This document shows, one piece after another, positions 14,570 through 20,751 of a stretch of DNA of 36,284 nt (position 1 is the stretch's first letter; each line of letters begins with the position of its first letter). The DNA comes from a virus. The DNA is taken from positions 1 to 36,284 of the IMG/VR virus record IMGVR_UViG_3300021075_000001. The stretch is one strand, 5' to 3'. The translations under genes and the position numbers were made by a program. The notes below the pieces were generated by a model that was given only the letters and a program-made list of their open reading frames with translations, searched no databases and was not told the origin of the DNA.

Positions 14570-14826
14570 TGCTCCACCCGCACCAGGAACACTCGCCTCT
14601 GCCGCCGGTAGCAATGCACATGCGACTGGAGCCCCGCAGCCGCGATCGCCTTCGTGAGACAAGAGGTGGCCGAGCTTACGCACGACACGTCGGTTATCTC
14701 GACCGCCCGCGCCCCGCTGCGCATGAACTCGCCCAGGGTGACGGCGTACCGACTGACGCGGCCGCCGGTGAGCTTCTCCGGGATGTCCTCCGGGTCGATC
14801 ACCTTGAAGTCGTGGCCGCGCATCAT
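14566..14826 (-). CDS. Small alpha/beta protein, unknown
   Basis: An 86-residue protein with 4-nt overlaps on both sides. It has two adjacent ATGs (14826 and 14823); the first makes the ATGA overlap. LGEFMRSGARAVEITDVSC, KAIAAAGLQSHVHCYRRQRR and VFLVRVEQ suggest a small alpha/beta fold. This resembles small proteins found in actinophage early operons. Function is unknown. Confidence 0.62.
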   Translation of the reverse strand: MMRGHDFKVIDPEDIPEKLTGGRVSRYAVTLGEFMRSGARAVEITDVSCVSSATSCLTKAIAAAGLQSHVHCYRRQRRVFLVRVEQ

Positions 14827-15104
14827 GGCCGTTTGTCCATTCTGTCCAAGTCGGCCTCTTTTGAGCCTGAGAGGCCGTCTGCCATTTTGTACAACTCCGC
14901 CGGAAACGGCGCCAGCACCGCGCCCTCACGTTCGCAGAGGTCGTACCACTCCCACGCCTCGGCGCGGCTGTGCGGGATGGCCATCTCGCGGCGGGTCACG
15001 CCGTCGACCGCGTCGGTGTAGGTGCTGCGCGTCGTGAAGACGCCGGCCTCGTGGTGCAGGGTGACGCGGCCTGCGTTGCTCTGGTAGGAGCCGAGGACGG
15101 TCAT
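14823..15104 (-). CDS. Small protein, unknown
   Basis: A 93-residue protein from ATG 15102-15104 (4-nt overlap with the HTH gene). The N-terminus MTVLGSYQSNAGRVTLHHEA looks beta-rich, followed by helical AEAWEWYDLCEREGAVLAPF. No recognisable motif. The coupled context implies co-expression with replication and recombination genes. Confidence 0.6.
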   Translation of the reverse strand: MTVLGSYQSNAGRVTLHHEAGVFTTRSTYTDAVDGVTRREMAIPHSRAEAWEWYDLCEREGAVLAPFPAELYKMADGLSGSKEADLDRMDKRP

Positions 15105-15463
15105 GGCATGCCGACAGCGGGATACACCATCGCGACCAGGTAGCGCGTGTCGCAGCGGATGACGCCCGACTTCGTGTTCGCGACCTCGACCCACTCGCCC
15201 AGCACCATGCGCGGCACGAGCTCCTGGGCGTCGTAGGGACGCGGCCTGCCCTTGGCGTCGAACATGACGCTCTGCACGCGCCGGCGGTACCTCTGCGCCC
15301 GCGCGTGCGCCGTGTTCTTGCAGACTCCGAGGAAGCGCGCCGCCTCGGCCAGCGAGCAGTGCCCGCGTTGCAGCAGGGCCGCGGCCTCTGCCGGCAGCAG
15401 GACGGTCTGGCGGCTCACGGCGATCTCGACCGCCGGGGCTGTGGGGATGGCGACGGCGGTCAT
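15101..15463 (-). CDS. HTH DNA-binding protein
   Basis: A 120-residue protein from ATG 15461-15463, which overlaps the bet stop by 4 nt. A helix-turn-helix is visible at ~40-65 (SLAEAARFLGVCKNTAHARA followed by QRYRRR), resembling transposase or excisionase-type HTH folds. A small beta domain follows (LGEWVEVANTKSGVIRCDTR). It may be a regulator or origin-binding protein, but there is no CI/Cro-like signature. Confidence 0.65.
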   Translation of the reverse strand: MTAVAIPTAPAVEIAVSRQTVLLPAEAAALLQRGHCSLAEAARFLGVCKNTAHARAQRYRRRVQSVMFDAKGRPRPYDAQELVPRMVLGEWVEVANTKSGVIRCDTRYLVAMVYPAVGMP

Positions 15464-16641
15464 TGCTTCGCCTCCTTCACAGCCCACTCGCGGAAAGCCA
15501 CCGCGTCGCCGTGGCTCAGCTCGCTGTTCGTGCGTCCCCCGAAGCGCTGCCGGTACTCCTTCGTCGCCTCGGTCGGCACGTGCGCGAGCGCCTCGGAGAG
15601 CAGGCGCTTGTCCGTGCCTGAGGCCGGGCGGTTCGGGTCGTCGACCGCGAAGAGTGGGCCGCGACCGGGCACGCCCTCGTCGTCGCCCTCCGGGGCGCCC
15701 ACGTGGGGCGCCCCTTCCCCGGGCCAGAATGCGGCCGGATCGGCGTCGTTGGGGGCCTCGACGGCGGTGGACACCACTTCGGGCGCCGCAGCGTCAGCAG
15801 GGGCCTCGGGCGTCGCTGTGGTGGGCTCATTGCTAGGAGGCGTCGGGGGGTTCTTCGTCGGCATCGCCGCAAGGCCCGCCATGAGTGACTCCCACACCTT
15901 GAGCGGCATGTCGGTCAGCTCGCCCTGGTAGCCGGCCTTGGCGGCCACGTTCTTGGCGACCGACGACAGTGAGATGCCCACCCGGGCCACCTCGGAGAGC
16001 ATGGCCGTGTACTCGGCCTCGCCGATGACCTCGCCGGCCACTTCTTCGACCGCGACCACGTCGTACACGTCTCCCGCGGGGACGATGCGCTTGCCCTCGC
16101 GGGCCAGCACGTCATTGGCTTCGTCTTGGTCGAAGATGCCGTGCAGGCCCATGGTCACGCGAGCCGCTTCCTTGATGGCCTTGTGGCGCAACATGCGGCG
16201 CGTCATCGTGTTCCACGGCTCCGTGCCGCGGTAGCACTCGTCGAGGTACTCGCGAATCGGCGTGGACGTTCCCGGACGGTCGTGGCGGTGAATCGTGACC
16301 TCGATGTACTCAGGACAGGGCCGCGAGCCCTTCACCTCGACGATCGTCTCGGCATAGACGATGTCCATGCCGGCGAACTGCGGATGGTCGTTGATGATGC
16401 GCAGCCAGCCGTCGACGGAGACGACCGGCACGATGCCGTTCTTGCTGGGGAACGCGAAAAGCTCGCGCGTGAACGGGTTCAGCCCGTACTCATTGGCGAC
16501 CACGAGCAGGGCCGTCATCTGCGCGGGGTTTGCTCCCTTGAACACGGTCTGCGTGAGCGTCTCCTGAAGCTCGCTCTCTGTGACCTGTAGGCGTCCTGCC
16601 AGCAGGGCCAGGGCTGTGCCCGGATTGCCGTTGGGGGTCAT
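15460..16641 (-). CDS. bet: Phage recombination protein Bet (RecT/Redbeta-like)
   Basis: A 393-residue single-strand annealing protein. The Bet core covers ~15-200: QMTALLVVANEYGLNPFTRE, LFAFPSKNGIVPVVSVDGWL, and TMTRRMLRHKAIKEAARVTM. The C-terminal ~150 residues are an added Pro/Ala-rich linker (PPTPPSNEPTTATPEAPADA) with a terminal helix (REWAVKEAKQ), which may contact partner proteins such as SSB. The gene lies with the exonuclease at 17287, the usual two-component recombination pair. The ATG overlaps the upstream stop by 4 nt. Confidence 0.92.
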   Translation of the reverse strand: MTPNGNPGTALALLAGRLQVTESELQETLTQTVFKGANPAQMTALLVVANEYGLNPFTRELFAFPSKNGIVPVVSVDGWLRIINDHPQFAGMDIVYAETIVEVKGSRPCPEYIEVTIHRHDRPGTSTPIREYLDECYRGTEPWNTMTRRMLRHKAIKEAARVTMGLHGIFDQDEANDVLAREGKRIVPAGDVYDVVAVEEVAGEVIGEAEYTAMLSEVARVGISLSSVAKNVAAKAGYQGELTDMPLKVWESLMAGLAAMPTKNPPTPPSNEPTTATPEAPADAAAPEVVSTAVEAPNDADPAAFWPGEGAPHVGAPEGDDEGVPGRGPLFAVDDPNRPASGTDKRLLSEALAHVPTEATKEYRQRFGGRTNSELSHGDAVAFREWAVKEAKQ

Positions 16642-17285
16642 ACGACCATCTCCTCGTAGATCCTCACGCCAGCGATCTCGCGCACGCCGGCCCTGACGAC
16701 CTTGCCGAGCTTCACGGCGTCGGCGATCTTGTACTCGTCGGGAAGGGCCGCCATGTCGACGACCTCGAACTTCCAGGCGCTGCGGATCGTCACCGAGCCG
16801 GCCTCGGTGCGCACCGTCTTCGGGGGTGCCTGCACGGTCGGCATCGGGATCATGACCGGCGGCGCCTCAAGGCCCTTCTCTTCGGCCCGCGCCGCCTGCC
16901 GTGCCTGCTTGGCCTCGGCGAGCTTGCGCAGCCGCTCCTGCTCCTTGCGTGCTTTCTCCTGCGCCATGCGCACGTAGGCGATGTGCTTGTCGCCGACGAT
17001 CTTCTGCGCCTGCGCGAGCGGCGCGTCGTCGGCCTGGAACTTGGCGATGATGCGCTTCTTCTGCGTCTCCAGCGGGTCGGTGAACCAGTGCCGCAGCTCG
17101 TCCCAACGCTTGCGCGCCGTCTTCACCTGCGCCAGGAACTCCGCTGCCAGGACGTCGCTCTCCTGGTCGACGATCTCGATGCTCTGCGCGCGCTCCAGGA
17201 GCTCAAGCGAGATGCCCGACAGCTCCTGCGCGCGCTCGTCGCGCTCGATGACTTCAAGGTCCATGTGCTCAGCCGTGGTGGCCAT
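16638..17285 (-). CDS. Coiled-coil protein of the recombination module
   Basis: A 215-residue protein from ATG 17283-17285, one base after the exonuclease stop. The core is charged helix and coiled coil (QVKTARKRWDELRHWFTDPL, then QEKARKEQERLRKLAEAKQA). The C-terminal domain is TIRSAWKFEVVDMAALPDEY and GVREIAGVRIYEEMVV. Proteins of this type, with a 'PGI-R-I/V-YEE' ending, sit between exonuclease and Bet genes in many phages. Function is unproven; it may modulate nuclease or annealing activity. Confidence 0.75.
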   Translation of the reverse strand: MATTAEHMDLEVIERDERAQELSGISLELLERAQSIEIVDQESDVLAAEFLAQVKTARKRWDELRHWFTDPLETQKKRIIAKFQADDAPLAQAQKIVGDKHIAYVRMAQEKARKEQERLRKLAEAKQARQAARAEEKGLEAPPVMIPMPTVQAPPKTVRTEAGSVTIRSAWKFEVVDMAALPDEYKIADAVKLGKVVRAGVREIAGVRIYEEMVV

Positions 17286-17286
17286 G

Positions 17287-17934
17287 TCAGACTCCCCTGA
17301 GGTAGCGGTACAGGTGCAGGCAGGCCAGGAACGCGCCGTAGTCCTGCGTGTGATTCGTGTGCTCGTGAAAGCGCGCCGGGCCGTCTGCGTCCATCGGGAC
17401 GTGGAGGATGCCGCGGCGGCACGCCTTCTTGGTGAACCCGTAGTCGCCAAGCAGCGGCAGGGTGGCCTCTCTGTAAGCGGATGTCTGAAGGTTCATCTCG
17501 CGGTAGAGGCCCTTGCCGCTTTTCACATCAACCACGGTCGGCTCCTTGTCGCCCTTGAAGCGCAGCAGAAAGTCGAGCGCGCCGGCGTACTGGGCCGGGT
17601 AGTTCGCCACCATCAACTCGACCGCGTACACCTCGGCCACGTACTGCTCGTACCAGTCCGTGAAGGCGTCGAGCTGTGCCTGCGCCGGGGCGTCTTCGTC
17701 GCCCATGGGGATGGACGGCACGCCCTCGACGACCAGAGCGGCCAGTGCGTGCACCAGGGTGCCCCTGGTAGCCGCCTTGGTGCGCACGCGCTCGGCCTCG
17801 GCGTTGCCCAGCTCGCCGATCCACTTCTCGAGGCCGGGCTTGCGGATGACGCTGCCGATCACCGTGGTGACCGACACAAAGTTGGCGCCGTTCACTGAGT
17901 AACGGTGCTCGGCGTCCCGCTGGATGTCGATCAT
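17287..17934 (-). CDS. PD-(D/E)XK exonuclease of the recombination module
   Basis: A 215-residue nuclease from ATG 17932-17934 (4-nt overlap). The active site is the PD-(D/E)XK type of RecB/Cas4-like phage exonucleases: H62 in RGTLVHALAAL, E106, D121 in YAGALDFLL, then VVDVKSGKG (D136, K138). Q150 and Y154 form the QxxxY motif (NLQTSAYREA). It probably degrades one strand from double-strand ends to feed Bet, by analogy with lambda Exo and Redbeta. Confidence 0.88.
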   Translation of the reverse strand: MIDIQRDAEHRYSVNGANFVSVTTVIGSVIRKPGLEKWIGELGNAEAERVRTKAATRGTLVHALAALVVEGVPSIPMGDEDAPAQAQLDAFTDWYEQYVAEVYAVELMVANYPAQYAGALDFLLRFKGDKEPTVVDVKSGKGLYREMNLQTSAYREATLPLLGDYGFTKKACRRGILHVPMDADGPARFHEHTNHTQDYGAFLACLHLYRYLRGV

Positions 17935-18431
17935 GGTCGCACCTGCTCTGAGAAGTTGAGCAGTGCGAACTCTCCCCAACGCTCAGCAGCGGCTGCGTCA
18001 TACGCCTCGGCAGCATCCAGCTCGCTGGCGAATCTTCCGAGGAACGCCCCCGGAGTCCCGTGGCGGCCAATCTGTGCCGCCCATGCCTGCCTGCTCCGGT
18101 CCCAATAGACGCCCTTGAACGCGGAGCTGCCCCGGGTCTTGCGTTGGTTCGCGAGGTTCTCCGTCTGCGTGCAGAGGCGGAGATTGGACCGCCTGTTGTC
18201 CAGAGGGTCGTGGTTGATGTGGTCGACCAGCATCCCCTCCGGGGCGTCAAGCAGCGCCCTGTGCATGAGGATCATCGAGTGCTGGCCGCGCTCCCACACG
18301 TTGCGAATCGCCACGAGCTCGCCGTTGCGCCCGCGCGTTGTCGCGCACCACTTCCACTGGCTCAACCACTCGTGGTCAGCTTCGTCAACGATGGCGACGC
18401 GGCCTTGGGTGAGCGTGATGGTGGCGCTCAC
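17931..18431 (-). CDS. HNH endonuclease with AP2 DNA-binding domain (copy 1)
   Basis: A 166-residue homing-type endonuclease. The HNH part has QHSMILMHRALLDAPEGMLV, then DHINHDPLDNRRSNLRLCT. The C-terminal AP2-like domain is KGVYWDRSRQAWAAQIGRHG, then LGRFASELDAAEAYDAAAAE and FALLNF. It is paralogous to the gene at 20751-21257. It starts at GTG 18429-18431 in a 4-nt GTGA overlap and ends in another with the exonuclease, so it is fully built into the operon. Confidence 0.92.
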   Translation of the reverse strand: MSATITLTQGRVAIVDEADHEWLSQWKWCATTRGRNGELVAIRNVWERGQHSMILMHRALLDAPEGMLVDHINHDPLDNRRSNLRLCTQTENLANQRKTRGSSAFKGVYWDRSRQAWAAQIGRHGTPGAFLGRFASELDAAEAYDAAAAERWGEFALLNFSEQVRP

Positions 18432-18625
18432 GAGTTCAGCTCCCCATGAAGCCGCACGTTCTCCGCCAGCGCCTCTTCGAGCCCGTCGCGCAGGTTGAGG
18501 AGCTGCCGGTTGAGGCGAGTGATCTCCTGCGAGCGCTCCTGAGCTTTCCGCTTGTAAAACTCCAGTTCGGATTCGCCCATCGGCGCGTCGAGGTAGACAA
18601 GTCTGGCGAGGGGCTGGGCGGTCAT
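18428..18625 (-). CDS. Small coiled-coil protein, unknown
   Basis: A 65-residue protein from ATG 18623-18625, overlapping the small membrane protein stop by 4 nt. After MTAQPLARLVYLDAPMGE it is a single coil (LEFYKRKAQERSQEITRLNR, then QLLNLRDGLEEALAENVRLH). It overlaps the HNH gene by 4 nt. Function is unknown. Confidence 0.6.
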   Translation of the reverse strand: MTAQPLARLVYLDAPMGESELEFYKRKAQERSQEITRLNRQLLNLRDGLEEALAENVRLHGELNS

Positions 18626-18759
18626 GACGGGGCCGCCAGCGTCAGCAGCATGCACATGCCGATGAGGAAGCCGGCCACGAGGCCTGTGACGACGATCCAC
18701 ACCACGATCTCGGAGGCGGTGATGAAGGGGCGGCGGCGCCAGTGGCGAGGGGTGCTCAT
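18622..18759 (-). CDS. Small single-span membrane protein, 45 aa
   Basis: A 45-residue ORF from ATG 18757-18759. The basic N-terminus MSTPRHWRRRPFITASEIVV leads into one hydrophobic span covering about residues 18-42, so an N-in orientation is likely. It is coupled by 4-nt overlaps to the HTH gene above and the coiled-coil gene below, which supports it as a real gene despite its size. Function is unknown; possibilities include early membrane-acting roles such as exclusion. Confidence 0.65.
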   Translation of the reverse strand: MSTPRHWRRRPFITASEIVVWIVVTGLVAGFLIGMCMLLTLAAPS

Positions 18760-18965
18760 GACGCCCTCTCCGGCAGATGCGACGCGGAGCGCAGCATGCG
18801 GATGAGTTCAGCCCCGAAGAAGTGTCGGCGCGTGGTGAAGTCGAGCGAGTGGACGCGGCCTTCGGCGATGAGCTGCTTGAGCTTCGACTCGCTGATCCGC
18901 AGAACGCTGCAGGTCTGTTCGGTGTCGTAGACGGCCGTCGCTATGATGCCGACGGGATCACTCAC
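18756..18965 (-). CDS. Small HTH protein, excisionase/BldC-like
   Basis: A 69-residue protein from GTG 18963-18965. It contains an excisionase/MerR-type winged HTH: EQTCSVLRISESKLKQLIAE, then GRVHSLDFTTRRHFFGAELI. Such domains bind DNA as an excisionase (RDF) or as a regulator. It follows a 31-codon leader ORF with a GTGA overlap, and four 11-bp repeats lie within that leader. It is a candidate Xis or lysis-lysogeny regulator. Confidence 0.7.
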   Translation of the reverse strand: MSDPVGIIATAVYDTEQTCSVLRISESKLKQLIAEGRVHSLDFTTRRHFFGAELIRMLRSASHLPERAS

Positions 18966-19057
18966 GACACACGCAACAGGTGGCGCGCGGTACTCGCACG
19001 GTACTCGCTCGGTGCGCGCACGGTTGCATATGCCGTTGCGCGGGGTACACTTCGCAC
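18962..19057 (-). CDS. Leader ORF, 31 codons, coupled to the HTH gene
   Basis: It starts at GTG 19055-19057, preceded by AAGGAGG five bases upstream, the best Shine-Dalgarno in this region. It ends in a TGA overlapping the next GTG (GTGA at 18962-18965). The encoded peptide begins VRSVPRATAYATVRAPSEYR and has no known motif. The downstream HTH gene lacks its own good site, so this ORF probably drives its translation by coupling. The 11-bp repeats lie inside it, so the peptide sequence may be incidental. Confidence 0.55.
   Translation of the reverse strand: MRSVPRATAYATVRAPSEYRASTARHLLRVS
18988..19031. promoter_or_regulatory. Four phased 11-bp repeats in the early leader (operator candidate)
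   Basis: Four successive 11-bp units start with CGGT: CGGTACTCGCA (18988), CGGTACTCGCT (18999), CGGTGCGCGCA (19010) and CGGTTGCATAT (19021). The first two are nearly identical and the last two diverge. Head-to-tail repeats in phase with the helix suit cooperative binding by excisionase/BldC-like proteins, two of which are encoded on either side. Confidence 0.55.
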
Positions 19058-19099
19058 TGGGTCCTCCTTGGTGGCTGTCCGGTTGCCTGGGGTATCCTT

Positions 19100-19129
19100 G
19101 GGGCTGCGCCTTACCAGAGGTGCAGCCCC
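19100..19129. terminator. Hairpin between the two small HTH genes
   Basis: GGGGCTGC (19100-19107) pairs with GCAGCCCC (19122-19129) around 14 bases. On the plus strand it is followed by TCTCTTCTTC, as in an intrinsic terminator; on the minus strand there is no T-run. It could end plus-strand transcripts or attenuate the early operon before the leader ORF. Confidence 0.5.
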
Positions 19130-19156
19130 TCTCTTCTTCAACTCACGGTGACTCTC

Positions 19157-19360
19157 TCAGGCGATCGCCTCCTGATTCTGAGAGTTCAGCAGGCGCTCAA
19201 CCTCTGTGGCCGGCACCCTCCACTGTCCGCCGGGCGTGCGCCAGCCGGCGACCTTGCTTTCCTGTAGCCAGCGCACGACGGTCGACTTGTCGACGCCCAG
19301 CCTGCGCGCAGCCTCACGAGCCGAAATGTCGGCGCGCGGAGTCTCCTGTTCTACGGCGAT
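19157..19360 (-). CDS. Excisionase/BldC-like HTH protein with ATC start
   Basis: A 67-residue protein with a clear winged HTH of the HTH_17/BldC/excisionase type: ISAREAARRLGVDKSTVVRW, then WRTPGGQWRVPATEVERLL, closely matching the 'R-TPGG-x-WR' family pattern. The frame has no ATG, GTG or TTG near its start. Position 19358-19360 reads ATC four bases below a perfect AAAGGAGG, so initiation at ATC, or a mutated ATG, is inferred. It is the first gene of the minus-strand early operon, opposite the lipoprotein gene. It may be the phage's excisionase or its main regulator. Confidence 0.68.
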   Translation of the reverse strand: MAVEQETPRADISAREAARRLGVDKSTVVRWLQESKVAGWRTPGGQWRVPATEVERLLNSQNQEAIA

Positions 19361-19393
19361 GGCTCCTCCTTTCGTCGACGCTTTACGACGGCT

Positions 19394-19421
19394 ACGTTAC
19401 CACACAATCCGCCGTTTGCAA
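19394..19421 (-). promoter_or_regulatory. Candidate early promoter (minus strand)
   Basis: TTGCAA (19416-19421) and TAACGT (19394-19399), 16 bases apart, resemble weak sigma-70 -35 and -10 boxes for the early operon, with the HTH start about 34 bases downstream. The same 113-base interval must also hold the promoter of the divergent lipoprotein gene (possible -10 CAATAT at 19419-19424). The match is weak. Confidence 0.3.
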
Positions 19422-19473
19422 TATGCCCATCAGGGGCAGAACAGACGTGCCCACGCCAGACACTGGAGGGATC

Positions 19474-19887
19474 GTGAACAGCACCCACCGCACGAGCGTC
19501 ATCGTCGCCGTCGCCTTGCTGCTTCTGGCCGGCGTGGCGTCGTCATGCGGCTCTCTCGACGTGTCGAGCGCCGCCGTGCTCGAGGAGATGCGCGCGTACT
19601 TCGGCGCCGACGTGACCGGAGCCGAGGTGAAGGGCAGTCCTGGGGACGTGCGCATCGACGTGTACACGGCCTACTATCCGGACTCCGACATGGCCGCCCC
19701 TGCGAGGAACATGGCTGCCATCGCGGCTCAGCTCGGCGCCGTGACCAACAAGTACCCCTCGACGACGATCACGGCCTACGTGTGGCCCAAGGGCAAGGAG
19801 TTCTACGTCTCCCGTGCCACCGCCACCTATGAGGACGGTCGCATGACCGCCCCCATGGACATCTACGTGAACAGCGGTTTGGAGTAG
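19474..19887 (+). CDS. Lipoprotein, the only plus-strand gene
   Basis: A 137-residue secreted lipoprotein starting at GTG 19474-19476, with GGAGG just upstream. The N-terminus has basic residues, then a hydrophobic stretch (TSVIVAVALLLLAGVASSC). The ASSC lipobox would be cut before the Cys and anchored in the membrane. The ~110-residue mature part is mixed alpha/beta (VLEEMRAYFGADVTGAEVKG, STTITAYVWPKGKEFYVSRA) and matches no family I recognise. It is transcribed against all other genes and ends facing the lysis genes across a hairpin. A prophage-expressed conversion or superinfection-exclusion role is likely but unproven. Confidence 0.75.
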   Translation: MNSTHRTSVIVAVALLLLAGVASSCGSLDVSSAAVLEEMRAYFGADVTGAEVKGSPGDVRIDVYTAYYPDSDMAAPARNMAAIAAQLGAVTNKYPSTTITAYVWPKGKEFYVSRATATYEDGRMTAPMDIYVNSGLE

Positions 19888-19913
19888 CGCCCTCGTGATC
19901 AGAACGAGAAGAG

Positions 19914-19948
19914 GCCCCGCCGCCCAGGAGGATAGTGGACGACGGGGC
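19914..19948. terminator. Hairpin between convergent lipoprotein and holin genes
   Basis: GCCCCG (19914-19919) pairs with CGGGGC (19943-19948), with an extra CG/CG step inside after one mismatch. It lies in the 120-base gap between the plus-strand lipoprotein stop (19887) and the minus-strand holin stop (20008), where a bidirectional terminator is expected. No strong T-run is present. Confidence 0.5.
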
Positions 19949-20007
19949 TGCCGCGCGGAGCCACCCAGACGCGGCGATGCCGGTGTGCGAAGCCGGCAGA
20001 GGTCAGT

Positions 20008-20223
20008 TCACTGCGGCGGGTCGTGCGGCCCGGGGCTCACGTTGAAGTATGCCATCAGGGAGCTGAGCCCGCCGAGCACCATGATAATGGCCCCGAGGGT
20101 CCCGGACAGGTCGTCCGCGCCGATCACGTCGAAGGCGATGAGCGCCGCTATCGCCGCGGCCACCACGCCATAGATGGCCTTACGCTTGGCCGGCGTCAGG
20201 AACTTGTTGATCTTGGTGAGCAT
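20008..20223 (-). CDS. Holin, two membrane spans
   Basis: A 71-residue protein from ATG 20221-20223, with AAGGAG upstream. It begins MLTKINKFLTPAKRKAIYGV and has two hydrophobic segments (GVVAAAIAALIAFDVIGADD and LGAIIMVLGGLSSLMAYFNV) joined by a short polar turn, typical of small actinophage holins. It would form the membrane lesion that releases or activates the muralytic enzymes. It is the last minus-strand gene of the lysis region. Confidence 0.82.
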   Translation of the reverse strand: MLTKINKFLTPAKRKAIYGVVAAAIAALIAFDVIGADDLSGTLGAIIMVLGGLSSLMAYFNVSPGPHDPPQ

Positions 20224-20246
20224 GGTCGTCTCCTTCGTGTCGGGTT

Positions 20247-20432
20247 TCACCATGCGCCCGCCCGCGCCACCAGCGTGCCGTCCTCGTCGACCACGATGCA
20301 GTGACAGCGCGGGCAGTCGTACAGGGTGACCACCTCGTCTCCGGGCCCGAGGATCGTCGCCGGGCCGAAGAGGCGGCCGACTCCGCAGTGCGGGCAGGTG
20401 AGCGGAACGGTGGCGGCGGAGACGGTGGTCAC
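20247..20432 (-). CDS. Zinc-ribbon protein, 61 aa
   Basis: Starts at GTG 20430-20432 in a 4-nt overlap. Two Cys pairs (LTCPHCGVGRLFG and LYDCPRCHCIVVDEDGTL) make a classic zinc ribbon. The rest is short beta strands. Function is unknown; it lies just above the holin. Confidence 0.62.
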   Translation of the reverse strand: MTTVSAATVPLTCPHCGVGRLFGPATILGPGDEVVTLYDCPRCHCIVVDEDGTLVARAGAW

Positions 20433-20662
20433 GTCTCCTTCTCCATCACACGCGCGCACGCCGCGCACAGCGGCCACGGCGGCGTGTCCGTCGTCTCGCT
20501 GAGGAAGCCGCCGTCGTGGATGACGCGCCCGCAGAGCGTGACGTTCTCAGGGACACGGCCGGGCGTCATGCGGAGGCCGCCGCGGGGGCATCGCCTGCTC
20601 GGATAGAGCATGAGTCCGATCTCCACGGCGTCGGGCTCGTAGAGTGCGTCGAGCTTGCTCAC
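20429..20662 (-). CDS. Small Cys-containing protein, 77 aa
   Basis: Starts at GTG 20660-20662, overlapping the small membrane protein stop by 4 nt. VTLCGRVIHDGGFLSET and WPLCAACARVMEKE provide a possible zinc site. No family is recognised. It is coupled on both sides to the neighbouring small genes. Confidence 0.58.
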   Translation of the reverse strand: MSKLDALYEPDAVEIGLMLYPSRRCPRGGLRMTPGRVPENVTLCGRVIHDGGFLSETTDTPPWPLCAACARVMEKET

Positions 20663-20751
20663 GAGTGCATCCCTGCCCAGAAGAAGACGAAGGCAACGCA
20701 GAGACCGAGCCACGCGAGGGTGACGACGGCTGTCCAGTCCCAGAACCCCAT
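20659..20751 (-). CDS. Very small membrane protein, 30 aa
   Basis: ATG 20749-20751 overlaps the HNH gene stop by one base (TGATG). The 30-residue product MGFWDWTAVVTLAWLGLCVA plus FVFFWAGMHS is one hydrophobic span. It is coupled to the next gene by GTGA. It may be a second small lysis component such as a pinholin or antiholin, but that is inference from location. Confidence 0.55.
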   Translation of the reverse strand: MGFWDWTAVVTLAWLGLCVAFVFFWAGMHS

